Below, piece after piece: positions 43,075 through 51,774 of a stretch of DNA of 64,000 nucleotides. Location: NCBI RefSeq assembly GCF_008635795.1, contig NZ_VWRQ01000008.1, forward strand, positions 62,001 to 126,000, written 5' to 3'. This stretch comes from Paenibacillus tepidiphilus (GTDB lineage Bacteria > Bacillota > Bacilli > Paenibacillales > Paenibacillaceae). Below the pieces are notes generated by a model, which worked only from the letters and a program-made list of their open reading frames with translations, had not been told where the DNA came from and did not search any database. A program made the position numbers and the translations under genes. The first letter of the stretch is position 1. Each line of letters starts with the position of its first letter.

Positions 43075-43968
43075 ATGATTGAATGTAAATCGGTGAGCGA
43101 GGTTGCGCTGGCCACGGCGCTGGAGGCGTGGAACCGCGGATTTCAGGGCTATTATGCTGATATGCGGATGGATTACCAGGTGTATATGGGGCGGATGGCC
43201 CGCGAAGGCATTGAGCCGGAGCACTCGGTCATACTGCTTCGCGGCGGTGAACCGGCAGCCTTTACACTGAATGCCATCCGCGACATCGCCGGAGAGAAGC
43301 GCGCCTGGAACGGCGGCACCGCTGTGCTGCCGGAATACCGCGGACAGGGGCTCGGCAGCCGCCTGATGGAGGAGAATCTGGAGCGCTATGCCAGGGCCGG
43401 CGTCCGTACGGCTTGCCTGGAAGCTTTTGTGCAGAATGAGAAAGCCATTACACTGTATGAGAAATACGGATACCGCGGAGCCGGCAGCACGCTTATCTAT
43501 AGCCTTGACGGGGAGGCTGCTCGGGTCGGCAAGCCCGTGGATGTACCCGGACTGCGGCTGCGGGAAGAAGCCGCTGCCGTCGCTGCAGCCCTCCCGTTCT
43601 ATGATTATACGACGCCCTGGCAGGCGCTGTGGACCAGCCTTCCGGACGGCCGCTGCCTGATTGCCGAGCGCGAAGGCTCTGTCATCGGCTATGTGCTGTT
43701 CCGGCGGCAATACTCGGCTGCCGGCGAGCTTACCGGGATTCAGTTATATCCTGGCAGGCTGCGGGAGGGGACAGCCGCCGCCGGTGAGGTTACAGCGCAT
43801 ATGCTGGGTACCGTATTCGCCTACCGGGATTATGCGGGCGGCAAGCCTCCGGGCCTTCGGGCCGTACATATTTCCAGCGCTGACAGGCTGGTGCGGGAAT
43901 GGCTGGAGGCTGCCGGGTTCCGCCAGAACAGCGAGCTGCTGCATATGCTGCGTAAGATGGCGGAGTAA
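43075..43968 (+). CDS. Two-domain GNAT acetyltransferase
   Basis: The 297-residue protein has an N-terminal GNAT domain with the acetyl-CoA motif VLPEYRGQGLGSRLMEENLERYA (about residues 85-105) and the motif-B region ACLEAFVQNEKAITLYEKYGYRGAG. A second, degenerate GNAT-like half follows (CLIAEREGSVIGYVLFRR...). It would transfer acetyl from acetyl-CoA to an amine that cannot be identified. ATG start with GAGAGGAGAG upstream. Confidence 0.85.
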   Translation: MIECKSVSEVALATALEAWNRGFQGYYADMRMDYQVYMGRMAREGIEPEHSVILLRGGEPAAFTLNAIRDIAGEKRAWNGGTAVLPEYRGQGLGSRLMEENLERYARAGVRTACLEAFVQNEKAITLYEKYGYRGAGSTLIYSLDGEAARVGKPVDVPGLRLREEAAAVAAALPFYDYTTPWQALWTSLPDGRCLIAEREGSVIGYVLFRRQYSAAGELTGIQLYPGRLREGTAAAGEVTAHMLGTVFAYRDYAGGKPPGLRAVHISSADRLVREWLEAAGFRQNSELLHMLRKMAE

Positions 43969-44327
43969 CTCGCTGTTTAAGCCGCGGACAGATCGGGTAA
44001 TAATGAGCAGGTGGGAAGTGGCAGGTATCAATTAACGGCTGGAAGAACATGTCCTGTGTATTCCGAAAGGTAGTTGATTAACCCATGTACTATCTGAAAG
44101 GGAAGAAGAAAGCGAGAGCGAGATTCAGGCGCTTGTTTTCGGGAACAGCCCCCTAGCAATTGGAAATTGGCATAATTAAATAAACCGCTTCTCACCTTTT
44201 GAAGACTCCGCGGGACGCCTGCGGGGTCTTCGTTGTGCGTTTGAAAATTTTTACAAGAGTGATTCATTTGTTTGATAGAGTAAGTTATAATAATAACCAA
44301 GCTATCTGAAATTAGGAGAAATATGAC
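43969..44327. other. 359-bp intergenic region
   Basis: It holds a hairpin at 44201-44231 (11-bp stem, no T run) and, near the next gene, a perfect -10 TATAAT (44286-44291) with only a poor -35 (TTCATT, 17-bp spacer). The stretch 44030-44160 is purine-rich and shows no coding signal on either strand. No riboswitch class could be matched. Confidence 0.5.
44201..44231 (+). terminator. Hairpin, possible terminator of the GNAT gene
   Basis: GAAGACTCCGC pairs with GCGGGGTCTTC (one G-T pair, 9-nt loop) but lacks a downstream T run. Confidence 0.4.
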
Positions 44328-45902
44328 ATGCCGTGGATGCAGGGTTATCCGTATTATTTATTAATGGGCAGTGTTCTAAGTCTCTACATGAGCGTCGAAT
44401 CTTTCAGGAACCGCAGCAGGACGGGACGACGCTATCTATGGATTCTAATGCTGCTTGTCAGCGTAATGTTTATATCTACGGCCGGAGAGATTCTGGCGCC
44501 TGCTTTGCAGACCAAGCTATGGTGGAAGAATGTGCAGCAGCCCCCGCTGTTCCTCAGCACGATCTTGACTTACGCCGTGGTCAGAGAGTATGTGTCCCAA
44601 ACTTCGGAAGGGCTAGCCAGGCGGCTTGCCTTGTTTTGTATTCCCGTCGCTGTTTATGTTCTGCTCATCTTTACGGACGGCTACCATGAGCTGATGCGCG
44701 GTGACATCGGCCTGATCACGGTGGCCGGCGTGAGCGGGGTAGCTGTTCACCCGACGCTGCTCAGCATGCTGTTTATTGCGTACGACCAGTTAATCGGCCT
44801 CTATGCCGTCTGTCTGCTGGCCGCTTCGCTGCGAAGCTCGCCGAAGGCTTATTTTTGGCCAACCCTGCTGCTCCTGGCCTCGCTGTCTGTCCCGGTGGTC
44901 TGCAGTTTTCTGCTGCCGGTTCTCAAGATTGAAATTACGGGCTTTACGGCGTTTACCTATCTTCCCCCGATGATTGCCGCATATTTCATATTGCTCCGTG
45001 ACTCCCGGGTAGCCGGTGATCCTGCGGTCAAGAACAAGATCTTTGAGAATATGAAGGATGGCATTGTCCTGACCGATCATTACGATAACATTATTGTGGT
45101 GAATGAGGCCGCAGACGTCATGCTGTCTACGCTGGCCGGAGGCCACGGTACCCGCTGGATGGGCAGAAATATATACAGTCTTCTGGAGTATTACGGGGAG
45201 ATTGCGGTGCATTACGCGCGGCGGACGGAGGGGCAGTTCGAAATTGATGCCACCGGAACGGATGAGATCTGGTACGGCGTCTCTCTGATTGCCACGGAAC
45301 GCAGCGTTGCCGAAGATGCAGGAATGCTGATCGTACTCAGTGATCTAAGCGAGAAGAAGCGGTACGAACGGGAATTATTGTATCAGGCCACGGTCGATGA
45401 TCTGACGGGTCTCTACAATCGCAGGCATTTCATGCGGATGGTGCAGCATCATCTGTCTCAAAGCGGAGCCGGGGTAGCGCTGCTGCTGTTCGACATAGAC
45501 GATTTTAAACTTATCAACGATACATACGGGCATATGGCCGGCGACCAGGCGCTGGTGGATTTTGCCCAAAAAATGCTGAACGTATACTGTGAGAGCGGCA
45601 TTGCCGGCCGTGTGGGCGGTGAGGAATTTGCCGTCTTCTTCCGGGCAGAGGGAGAAGAAGCGGCGCTGCGGGAGGCCGAGCATTTCCGGATCACGATGGG
45701 GAACCACACTGTCCGTCTGGACGGGGGACACCGCATCCGGCTGACCGTCAGTATAGGCATCGCCTATACGCAGCGCAAGGACGTCACCTTCGAGGAATTG
45801 TACCGCGAAGCCGACGATGCGCTTTATATCTCCAAATCGACCGGGAAGAACAAGGTTACGCTGGGGCGTCCGTCTTCGTGGCGGGAGGCGCTGAAAGGGT
45901 AG
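44328..45902 (+). CDS. Membrane diguanylate cyclase (7TM sensor-PAS-GGDEF)
   Basis: The 524-residue protein has seven N-terminal membrane helices (about residues 5-225, of the kinase-N-7TM kind), a PAS-like domain (about 235-345; IFENMKDGIVLTDHYDNIIVVNEAADVML) and a GGDEF domain. The latter has DDLTGLYNRRHF, LLFDIDDFKLINDTYGHMAGD and an active-site GGEEF (430-434). It should therefore make c-di-GMP from two GTP. The I-site RxxD is absent (the position reads CESG), so product inhibition through that site is not expected. It is the only evident c-di-GMP synthase in the window and lies 1.5 kb after the YdaK-like receptor gene, suggesting it may supply that signal. Confidence 0.92.
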   Translation: MPWMQGYPYYLLMGSVLSLYMSVESFRNRSRTGRRYLWILMLLVSVMFISTAGEILAPALQTKLWWKNVQQPPLFLSTILTYAVVREYVSQTSEGLARRLALFCIPVAVYVLLIFTDGYHELMRGDIGLITVAGVSGVAVHPTLLSMLFIAYDQLIGLYAVCLLAASLRSSPKAYFWPTLLLLASLSVPVVCSFLLPVLKIEITGFTAFTYLPPMIAAYFILLRDSRVAGDPAVKNKIFENMKDGIVLTDHYDNIIVVNEAADVMLSTLAGGHGTRWMGRNIYSLLEYYGEIAVHYARRTEGQFEIDATGTDEIWYGVSLIATERSVAEDAGMLIVLSDLSEKKRYERELLYQATVDDLTGLYNRRHFMRMVQHHLSQSGAGVALLLFDIDDFKLINDTYGHMAGDQALVDFAQKMLNVYCESGIAGRVGGEEFAVFFRAEGEEAALREAEHFRITMGNHTVRLDGGHRIRLTVSIGIAYTQRKDVTFEELYREADDALYISKSTGKNKVTLGRPSSWREALKG

Positions 45903-45961
45903 CTCTAGGCTCTAAAGTCAATTTATCCAGAATGAATGCCGTGAGTGAGGGAGCCCATAGA

Positions 45962-46405
45962 ATGAGACTTGTTGATGTAACCAGGGAGAATTGGCTGAGA
46001 GTAGTATTGCTGACTACGAATAAAGACAACCGGCATACACTCGATGAGGAATTCGTTGCTTCCAATGCTTATTCGATTGTCGAGTCGTTCTTTGAAGAAA
46101 GCTGGACTATAAAGGCCATTGAGCATGAGGGCAATATGATCGGCTTTGCCATGTACGGTATTCCGGAGAACGGCAGTTTCCATGAAATTCGCAGATTTAT
46201 GATCGACAGAAGGTTTCAGGGACACGGTTACGGAAAGCTGGCGCTTGCCTTAATTGTCGAAGATATGCAGGAGCAATTCGGCTGCGAGGAGATCTATCTG
46301 TCTACCGATCCTTTGAATACAAAAGGTAAATATGTTTATGAGAGTTTCGGATTTGTCAGTACAGGACAAATGCTGGATGACGAAGAGCTGTACGTATTGA
46401 GATAG
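45962..46405 (+). CDS. GNAT acetyltransferase, BltD/SpeG-like
   Basis: The 147-residue single-domain GNAT has the acetyl-CoA loop FQGHGYGKLALALI (about residues 88-101), FMIDRR before it and the C-terminal NTKGKYVYESFGF. Its size and layout (NMIGFAMYGIPENG..., IRRFMIDRRFQG) recall B. subtilis BltD, a spermine/spermidine acetyltransferase, but the substrate is not certain. The start at 45962 has GAGGGAG upstream. Confidence 0.82.
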   Translation: MRLVDVTRENWLRVVLLTTNKDNRHTLDEEFVASNAYSIVESFFEESWTIKAIEHEGNMIGFAMYGIPENGSFHEIRRFMIDRRFQGHGYGKLALALIVEDMQEQFGCEEIYLSTDPLNTKGKYVYESFGFVSTGQMLDDEELYVLR

Positions 46406-46427
46406 GAATCTCTAGACTTTAACCTGC

Positions 46428-46469
46428 AAAGCCCCCGGAATTCGCCAAGACGAGTTCCGGGGGCTTTTT
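46428..46469. terminator. Bidirectional terminator
   Basis: A perfect 13-bp stem (46428-46440 with 46455-46467) with a T run on each strand separates the convergent GNAT and CuAO-N genes. Confidence 0.92.
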
Positions 46470-46470
46470 G

Positions 46471-47580
46471 TTAATTCGTGAAAGGCTTGATCGTGTCCTG
46501 TGGATTCTGAACAGCGTTATCTGCCGAATCCTGGGCAGCGTCCAGGTCAAGGTCTTGCATTGAGGAGACGATTACCTTCTCCGCCCCGCCGATCGGCGGC
46601 AGGCTCCGGGTCATAACCGGTCCGTAGAAGGCGGTAACCTTAGCGCCTTGTACAAGGGCAGAGCTGTCCAGAGCTTCCCCTTTGTCGTTGATGATAACCG
46701 TGTCTTTATCCACGCGCAGCACAATCTCGCTTTGCGACAGATCGGTCAGCTTGTCGCCCTTGATGTGGAAGCTCAGTGAACCGTCTGCCGATTTGCTGAC
46801 TTCTCCAATGGGGCCGTCCGTGCCCAGCAGGTCCTCCTGAACCTTCTCATCCTGTACGGTGATGATGTAAGCCGGCGTTTGCGGCGGCAGGCTCATGGTC
46901 TGGAAGTTGGCATGCTCAACGGCGACAGTTGTTCCGATGTGCAGATCCTCCAGATTAATCTTGCTGCCGTCGGCCGCCAGGAATGCAGTGTCTTCACCGA
47001 TATTCAGAACCGTTCCGGAGATTCCTACACCGTTAATCTGGATGGACTGATATTTACCGGAGCTATGGATGGCAGTAATAATGCCGGTGGACTGGGCATG
47101 GACCACAGGGCTGGAAATCAGAACCTGATTGCCCTCTACAGCGATGGTCTGCCGGAGTACTTCGCTGATGAAGGATACCGGTACGTACAGCTTGTTCGCT
47201 TGGGTCACCGGAGCCGTGCCCAGAGTGGTGCTCATCTTGTTAACGGCATAACGGTCTTCACCGCTCTTCACGGTTGTGAAGATATTGTCTTTGCTCACAT
47301 CTACGGTCTTTGTAGTGTTATTCCAGGTCAGCTCGAAGCCCAGGGCTTCGGCAACCGCACGCAGCGGAATCAGAGGCTCTTTGACGCCGGACGGCTGATT
47401 GCCGGTTTCATTCAGGGCGGAGCCGTTAACGTTGATGGTGAAGACGCCTGCGGCTGCCGTTGTGGAAGCCTGAGGGGGTTTGCTTATGGAAGTAATTGCA
47501 GGGGCGGCTAATGCTGCACCTGTTGTAAGTGCCATGGACAGAGTCAGAAGTACTGCGCTGGTTTTGAGAATTGGTTTCAT
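46471..47580 (-). CDS. Secreted protein with copper amine oxidase N-terminal (stalk) domain
   Basis: The 369-residue protein has a signal peptide (about residues 1-26, ending ALAAPA) and a copper-amine-oxidase-N domain at about 45-150 (VFTINVNGSALNETGNQPSGVKEPLIPLRAVAEALGFELTWNNTTKTVDV... LYVPVSFISEVL). A C-terminal beta-rich region of unknown function follows. In Bacillales this domain is a common wall- or surface-associated stalk and does not imply oxidase activity. The start at 47580 has AAAGGAG upstream. Confidence 0.85.
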   Translation of the reverse strand: MKPILKTSAVLLTLSMALTTGAALAAPAITSISKPPQASTTAAAGVFTINVNGSALNETGNQPSGVKEPLIPLRAVAEALGFELTWNNTTKTVDVSKDNIFTTVKSGEDRYAVNKMSTTLGTAPVTQANKLYVPVSFISEVLRQTIAVEGNQVLISSPVVHAQSTGIITAIHSSGKYQSIQINGVGISGTVLNIGEDTAFLAADGSKINLEDLHIGTTVAVEHANFQTMSLPPQTPAYIITVQDEKVQEDLLGTDGPIGEVSKSADGSLSFHIKGDKLTDLSQSEIVLRVDKDTVIINDKGEALDSSALVQGAKVTAFYGPVMTRSLPPIGGAEKVIVSSMQDLDLDAAQDSADNAVQNPQDTIKPFTN

Positions 47581-47696
47581 AATTGGCTCCTTTGGTGTTG
47601 TATTTGTATGCATTCATCTACCTGACGCAAGGAGGTCACATATTGTTGCAGTGATTTTTAAGTCATTTTGTAGAACCTGAATTAAGCTCAAACGCA

Positions 47697-47726
47697 TTGA
47701 GAGAATACACCGCCGTCTGTTACGAT
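47697..47726 (+). promoter_or_regulatory. Candidate sigma-A promoter of the HAD gene
   Basis: TTGAGA (47697-47702), 18-bp spacer, TACGAT (47721-47726), 56 bp before the start codon. Confidence 0.5.
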
Positions 47727-47782
47727 GGATAAGTCAGATCCGAAAGGCCATCCGGCAGTAATAGAAGAGAGAGGGTAAAGAC

Positions 47783-48496
47783 ATGTATGATACTTATATC
47801 TTTGATCTATACGGCACGCTGATTGATATCGAGACGGATGAGGAACATGCCGAATTGTGGGAGCGCCTGGCGCTGCATTTTGGCTATCAGGGAATGCGTG
47901 TGACCGCGAGTGAGCTTAAGGCCCGGTATCTGGAGGAGCGGGACCAACAGCTTGCTGCAGCCGCGAAGAAGTGCGAGCACCCCGACTTCGTGATGGAGGA
48001 GGTGTTCCGGACCGTAGCCGGTGAGCTGGGCGGGCAACCTGCGGATGCCTGGCTGCATGAAACGGTGCGCTGGGTACGTACGCTGTCGATGAATCACATC
48101 TCGCTGTATGATGGCGTGACAGAAATTCTTCAGACCCTTAAGAAGCGCGGCAAAAAGGTGTTTCTGCTCTCCAACGGCCAGAAGACCTTCATCGAAGCGG
48201 AGCTGACCATGCTCGGCATCATTCATATGTTCGACGGGATCGCCATCTCGTCGGAGGCCGGAATCAGTAAGCCCGATCCGCTGTTCTACCGCTACCTGGC
48301 GGATACATACGGAGCGGATTTACGCTCGGCCATTATGATCGGCAACGATCCGCGTACCGATATCGCCGGCGCCAACACAGTCGGGATAGACTCCTGTTAT
48401 CTTCAGACGGCATCTTCTCCCAGAGGAGTCCCCATCGGCAGCACGTACCAGATCCTTGACGGCGATTTGCGCCAGGTTCCCGGCTGGAACGGATAA
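47783..48496 (+). CDS. HAD-superfamily hydrolase (YfnB/haloacid dehalogenase-like)
   Basis: The 237-residue protein has all four HAD motifs: nucleophile FDLYGTL (Asp8), LLSNGQ, Lys in SKPDPLFYRYL and GNDPRTDIAGA. A helical cap lies between motifs 1 and 2. The second residue of the DxD motif is Tyr, as in haloacid dehalogenases, rather than the Asp of most phosphatases. The substrate is unknown. Confidence 0.88.
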   Translation: MYDTYIFDLYGTLIDIETDEEHAELWERLALHFGYQGMRVTASELKARYLEERDQQLAAAAKKCEHPDFVMEEVFRTVAGELGGQPADAWLHETVRWVRTLSMNHISLYDGVTEILQTLKKRGKKVFLLSNGQKTFIEAELTMLGIIHMFDGIAISSEAGISKPDPLFYRYLADTYGADLRSAIMIGNDPRTDIAGANTVGIDSCYLQTASSPRGVPIGSTYQILDGDLRQVPGWNG

Positions 48497-48563
48497 GCTT
48501 GGAGCTTGTCCTGCCTTATGCTACAATGGCTGTGCATGAACGCAGAGGAGTGAATTAACGTAT

Positions 48564-48842
48564 ATGAACGAGCAAATCAATGAACAGGAACTGCTGGCGG
48601 TCCTGGCCGCCGAGAGTAAGGCGGACCCGCAGCAGATCAGGCTGGTGCTGAAGCATGAGCAGGATTTTCTTAATAAAGCCAAAGCGGACAGCAAAGGTGA
48701 TGTCGATATCGACATGGACGATCTGCTCGATTATATTACCGGAAGACGCGATGTGAAGCTGGATGAGCTGACCGTCGAAACGATCCTGGAAGCAGAAATG
48801 GATTACTTGATGGATAAGGGATTGGCCGGGTATATCGACTAG
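48564..48842 (+). CDS. Small acidic helical protein, function unknown
   Basis: A 92-residue acidic protein (EQELLAVLAAESKADPQQIRLVLKHEQDFLNKAKAD...DVDIDMDDLLDYI). It appears all-helical, without signal peptide or membrane segments. AGAGGAG precedes the start. No family recognised; its last helices (DELTVETILEAEMDYLMDKGLAGYID) suggest a small protein-binding domain. Confidence 0.65.
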   Translation: MNEQINEQELLAVLAAESKADPQQIRLVLKHEQDFLNKAKADSKGDVDIDMDDLLDYITGRRDVKLDELTVETILEAEMDYLMDKGLAGYID

Positions 48843-48880
48843 CGTTCCGCTCCCTGTTCCGGCATTCGATAGCAGAAGCG

Positions 48881-48952
48881 ACAAGCCCCGCCGGCGGCGG
48901 AACGGGCCCTTGAGCAAACCCTTCCGGAAGGAAGCTTTGTTCAGGGGCTTGT
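48881..48952 (+). other. Long-range hairpin in intergenic space
   Basis: ACAAGCCCC (48881-48889) pairs with GGGGCTTGT (48944-48952). Inside it CTTGAGCAAA (48909-48918) can pair with TTTGTTCAGG (48937-48946 region). A small CTTCC/GGAAG hairpin caps it. There is no T run. It may be a terminator of the upstream gene or a structured leader of the kinase gene 146 bp downstream. Confidence 0.35.
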
Positions 48953-49097
48953 TGCTGTGTACGAAGCGGATTATCCGCCGGTATACAGCGCCTGAAGTGG
49001 GGCGGTGCGGCAAGATTTGCTTGACAAGTGCGGCTGCTTTTGGAGAATTAAGTTGGAATCATGGTCAGCGAATGGTCAGGGAAGAGGGAATGCCAAG

Positions 49098-50876
49098 GTG
49101 CATGAACGGTTTAAGGAACTGAATACGCTGCGCAACCAAATATTCATCGGCTTTCTGCTGGTCATGCTGATTATTCTGCTGGTATCGGGAGTGTTTGTGT
49201 ATGAAAGAGTATCCTCTCTGCTGAAAAATAACGCCGAACGCCATATCCAGCAAACGGCGGTTCAGGCCAGCGGCCGACTGGATGCGCAGATCGACCAGAT
49301 CGACAGCCTCATGGAGCAGGTCGCCAATCATCCGACGGTACAAAAGCTGCTGCTCGAGGAGCTTGGCGGCAAGGAGGTCTCCTTCAATCAGCGGCAATCG
49401 CTGCTGCAGGTGGTGTCCAGCTACCAGGCCTACCTGCCGAGCGTCGGCTCGCTTGAGCTGTATACGGCCGATTACGATCTGCTGTTTCCGATCAAGGATG
49501 GGATGCTGAGTACGCGGATCGAGAGCCGTCATATCAGCGAGGCCAATCTGCAAAAGGGCAGGCTGGTCTGGATCGGCATGGATCCGAACGACGACCAGAG
49601 TCTGCTGGCGATCCGCCAGGTCAGCCTGATGGACCGCTGGTTCTCGCGGGGCGGCTATCTGATCGCCCGGATTCAGCGCAGCTACTTCCAGCTGAATGAC
49701 CCGCTTGCGGAAAGTGACAGCGGTGAATCCATCCTGCTGGTCGATGACAAGGGGCAGCTGCTGGGGAGCGGTGACGACCCCGCCATGAGCCTGCTGCCGC
49801 TGCTTGGCAGCACGGAGCAGACTGTGGAATTTCAGGGCAAGGAATATGTGCAGGTCAAGCAGAGGTCGGAGAAGACAAACTGGACGCTGCTTGTGCTGAC
49901 GCCGGTCAGCTACGTCACCGCAGGCCTTTCTGTGCTGCGGACAGTACTGCTGATATCGGGCGGGATCGGCACCTTGCTGTTTCTCATCATGTCGTTTCTG
50001 CTCTCCACGATGATAACGCGGCCGATCATGCAGCTGATCCGGGCGATGCGCAAATCGCGGATGGGCGTACTGACTCCCAGTCCTCATCCCCAGGCGGTCT
50101 CCACCATGGAGATCAGGGAGCTGAATAATACGTATAACGGGATGATTGCCAATATGAACGAACTGATCCGTGTCGTCTATGAGAAGGAGGTGCTGCAGAG
50201 CCGTACCGAGCTGAAAGCGCTTCAGGCACAAATCAATCCGCATTTCCTCTTCAACACGCTGGAGGCCTTTAACTGGTCGCTGGAGGAGAAGGGTGAAGAG
50301 GAGTTGGCTGGGATGGTGGTCGTGATGTCACGGTTGTTCCGGTATATCATCGGCAACTCTGATAAGGATGAATGGGTGACGCTGAAGGAAGAGATGGAGC
50401 AGGTGCGGCGTTACTTGCAGATTATGGAGATGCGGCTCGGCGAGCGGTTCAGCTGGAGCCTTGCGCTCGCAGCGCCGGAGTCGGCTGTGCCGGTCCCGAA
50501 GCTGCTGGTGCAGCCGATTGTGGAGAATGCCATCCTGCACGGAGTGGAGAGCCGGATCGGCAACGGCAGCGTCAGCGTTACCGCCGAGCCTTCCGAACGT
50601 GCGGGATGGACGCGGGTCAGCGTCAGCGACAACGGACCGGGCATGGATGAGGACAAGCTGCGCGCCTTATACCGCACACTGGATGGCGGCCCGTCCATCT
50701 CGGTCAAGGGAAACGGTGTGGGACTCTTCAATGTCCAGCGGCGGCTGAAGCTATATTACAGCGGGGTCGAAGGTGAAATGGAGGGGCTGCAGATCGTCAG
50801 CAAGCCGGGACAAGGCACCGTCATAGCCTTTGAAATTCCGAATCACGGGGGGAGCAGGGATGAGTATGGTCAATAA
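49098..50876 (+). CDS. YesM-family sensor histidine kinase
   Basis: The 592-residue protein has one N-terminal membrane helix (about 11-35), an outside sensor domain (about 36-285), a second helix (about 290-320), HAMP and a LytS-type kinase domain with QAQINPHFLFNTL (phospho-acceptor His). The HATPase has QPIVENAILHGVE, DNGPGMDE and GNGVGLFNVQRRL. This family senses sugars and their binding proteins and phosphorylates AraC-type response regulators. The GTG at 49098 has AGAGGGA upstream; an open frame 93 bp longer lacks such a site. Its 3' end overlaps the response regulator gene by 17 bp. Confidence 0.9.
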   Translation: MHERFKELNTLRNQIFIGFLLVMLIILLVSGVFVYERVSSLLKNNAERHIQQTAVQASGRLDAQIDQIDSLMEQVANHPTVQKLLLEELGGKEVSFNQRQSLLQVVSSYQAYLPSVGSLELYTADYDLLFPIKDGMLSTRIESRHISEANLQKGRLVWIGMDPNDDQSLLAIRQVSLMDRWFSRGGYLIARIQRSYFQLNDPLAESDSGESILLVDDKGQLLGSGDDPAMSLLPLLGSTEQTVEFQGKEYVQVKQRSEKTNWTLLVLTPVSYVTAGLSVLRTVLLISGGIGTLLFLIMSFLLSTMITRPIMQLIRAMRKSRMGVLTPSPHPQAVSTMEIRELNNTYNGMIANMNELIRVVYEKEVLQSRTELKALQAQINPHFLFNTLEAFNWSLEEKGEEELAGMVVVMSRLFRYIIGNSDKDEWVTLKEEMEQVRRYLQIMEMRLGERFSWSLALAAPESAVPVPKLLVQPIVENAILHGVESRIGNGSVSVTAEPSERAGWTRVSVSDNGPGMDEDKLRALYRTLDGGPSISVKGNGVGLFNVQRRLKLYYSGVEGEMEGLQIVSKPGQGTVIAFEIPNHGGSRDEYGQ

Positions 50877-51660
50877 GACGATCCTGGTTGTTGACGATGA
50901 GCCGCGGACCCGCCAGGGGATCAAGCAAACGCTGGAGCAGTGGGCAGCGGGACGCTATACGGTGGAAACGGCCGAGAACGGTGTTGAGGCCCGTGAACGG
51001 CTGCTCACGGAGCGGGTGAATCTGCTCATTACCGATGTGCGGATGCCGGTAGTCAGCGGTCTGGATCTGATCCGCTCCCTGGCGGGAGCCCAGCGCAAGC
51101 CGGTGGTAATCGTCATCTCCGGGTACGCCGAATTCACTTATGTGCAGCAGGCACTGCAGCTTGGTGCATTCAATTATTTGCTGAAGCCGCTTGACAAGGC
51201 GGAGCTGCTGCAGGTGGCGGAGGAAGCGCTGAAGCATGAGGAAGAGGAGCAGCGGCGGGAGAAGATGGTGAAGCTGGCGGACCGCAAGCTGCTGGAGATT
51301 GATCCGGACGAGCCCGTGATGGGCGAGGCGGTCCGGGAAGCGCTGGCCTATGTGGCCGGCCATATGAGCGAGCCGTTGACCATGGCCGAAGTGGCGGCGC
51401 GCCTGCATCTGAACGCCAGCTATTTCAGCGTATTGTTCAAGGAGCAGACAGGCGTGCCGTTTAGCGAGTACGTAACACGGCTGCGTCTCCAGCGGGCCAA
51501 GGAATTGCTGGTAAAGTCCCGGCTGTCCATCGGCGAGATTGGGGAGAGCATTGGCTACCGTACGGATAAGTATTTCATCAGAGTATTCAAGGAGCACGAA
51601 GGCATCAGCCCCAGCCGCTATCGCCAGCAGATAACCGGCAACGCGGACAACACCCAATAA
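50860..51660 (+). CDS. YesN-type response regulator with AraC output domain
   Basis: The 266-residue protein has an N-terminal receiver (VDDEPRTRQ, Asp in LLITDVRMPVVSG, Lys in LLKPLD), a short linker and a C-terminal AraC-type double helix-turn-helix (about 165-260; EPLTMAEVAARLHLNASYFSVLFKEQTGVPFSEYVTRLRLQRAKELL). It is compact compared with many YesN proteins. It overlaps the kinase gene by 17 bp, so the two are coupled. The binding-protein gene 114 bp downstream is the likely target. Confidence 0.92.
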   Translation: MSMVNKTILVVDDEPRTRQGIKQTLEQWAAGRYTVETAENGVEARERLLTERVNLLITDVRMPVVSGLDLIRSLAGAQRKPVVIVISGYAEFTYVQQALQLGAFNYLLKPLDKAELLQVAEEALKHEEEEQRREKMVKLADRKLLEIDPDEPVMGEAVREALAYVAGHMSEPLTMAEVAARLHLNASYFSVLFKEQTGVPFSEYVTRLRLQRAKELLVKSRLSIGEIGESIGYRTDKYFIRVFKEHEGISPSRYRQQITGNADNTQ

Positions 51661-51723
51661 AAGTGGAGTTTTAACCAATAATTGTGGTCTTATAAACCTC
51701 CTATGGCGGTGCTAGAATTTGAA

Positions 51724-51737
51724 TGATAGCGGTTACA
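51724..51737 (+). promoter_or_regulatory. cre-like catabolite-control site ahead of the binding-protein gene
   Basis: TGATAGCGGTTACA matches the CcpA consensus TGWAANCGNTNWCA with one mismatch. It lies 6 bp after a -10-like TAGAAT (51713-51718), where CcpA would repress. Confidence 0.6.
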
Positions 51738-51774
51738 GTGGGCCGCGCAACCGATACTAATGGAGGTTATGGCA

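Noticed and set aside
44080..44160. Possible cobalamin-type riboswitch (AAAGGGAAGAAG and later ACAGCCCCC)
   Set aside because: The fragments occur without the rest of the conserved core, and the downstream gene is a diguanylate cyclase; no aptamer could be built.
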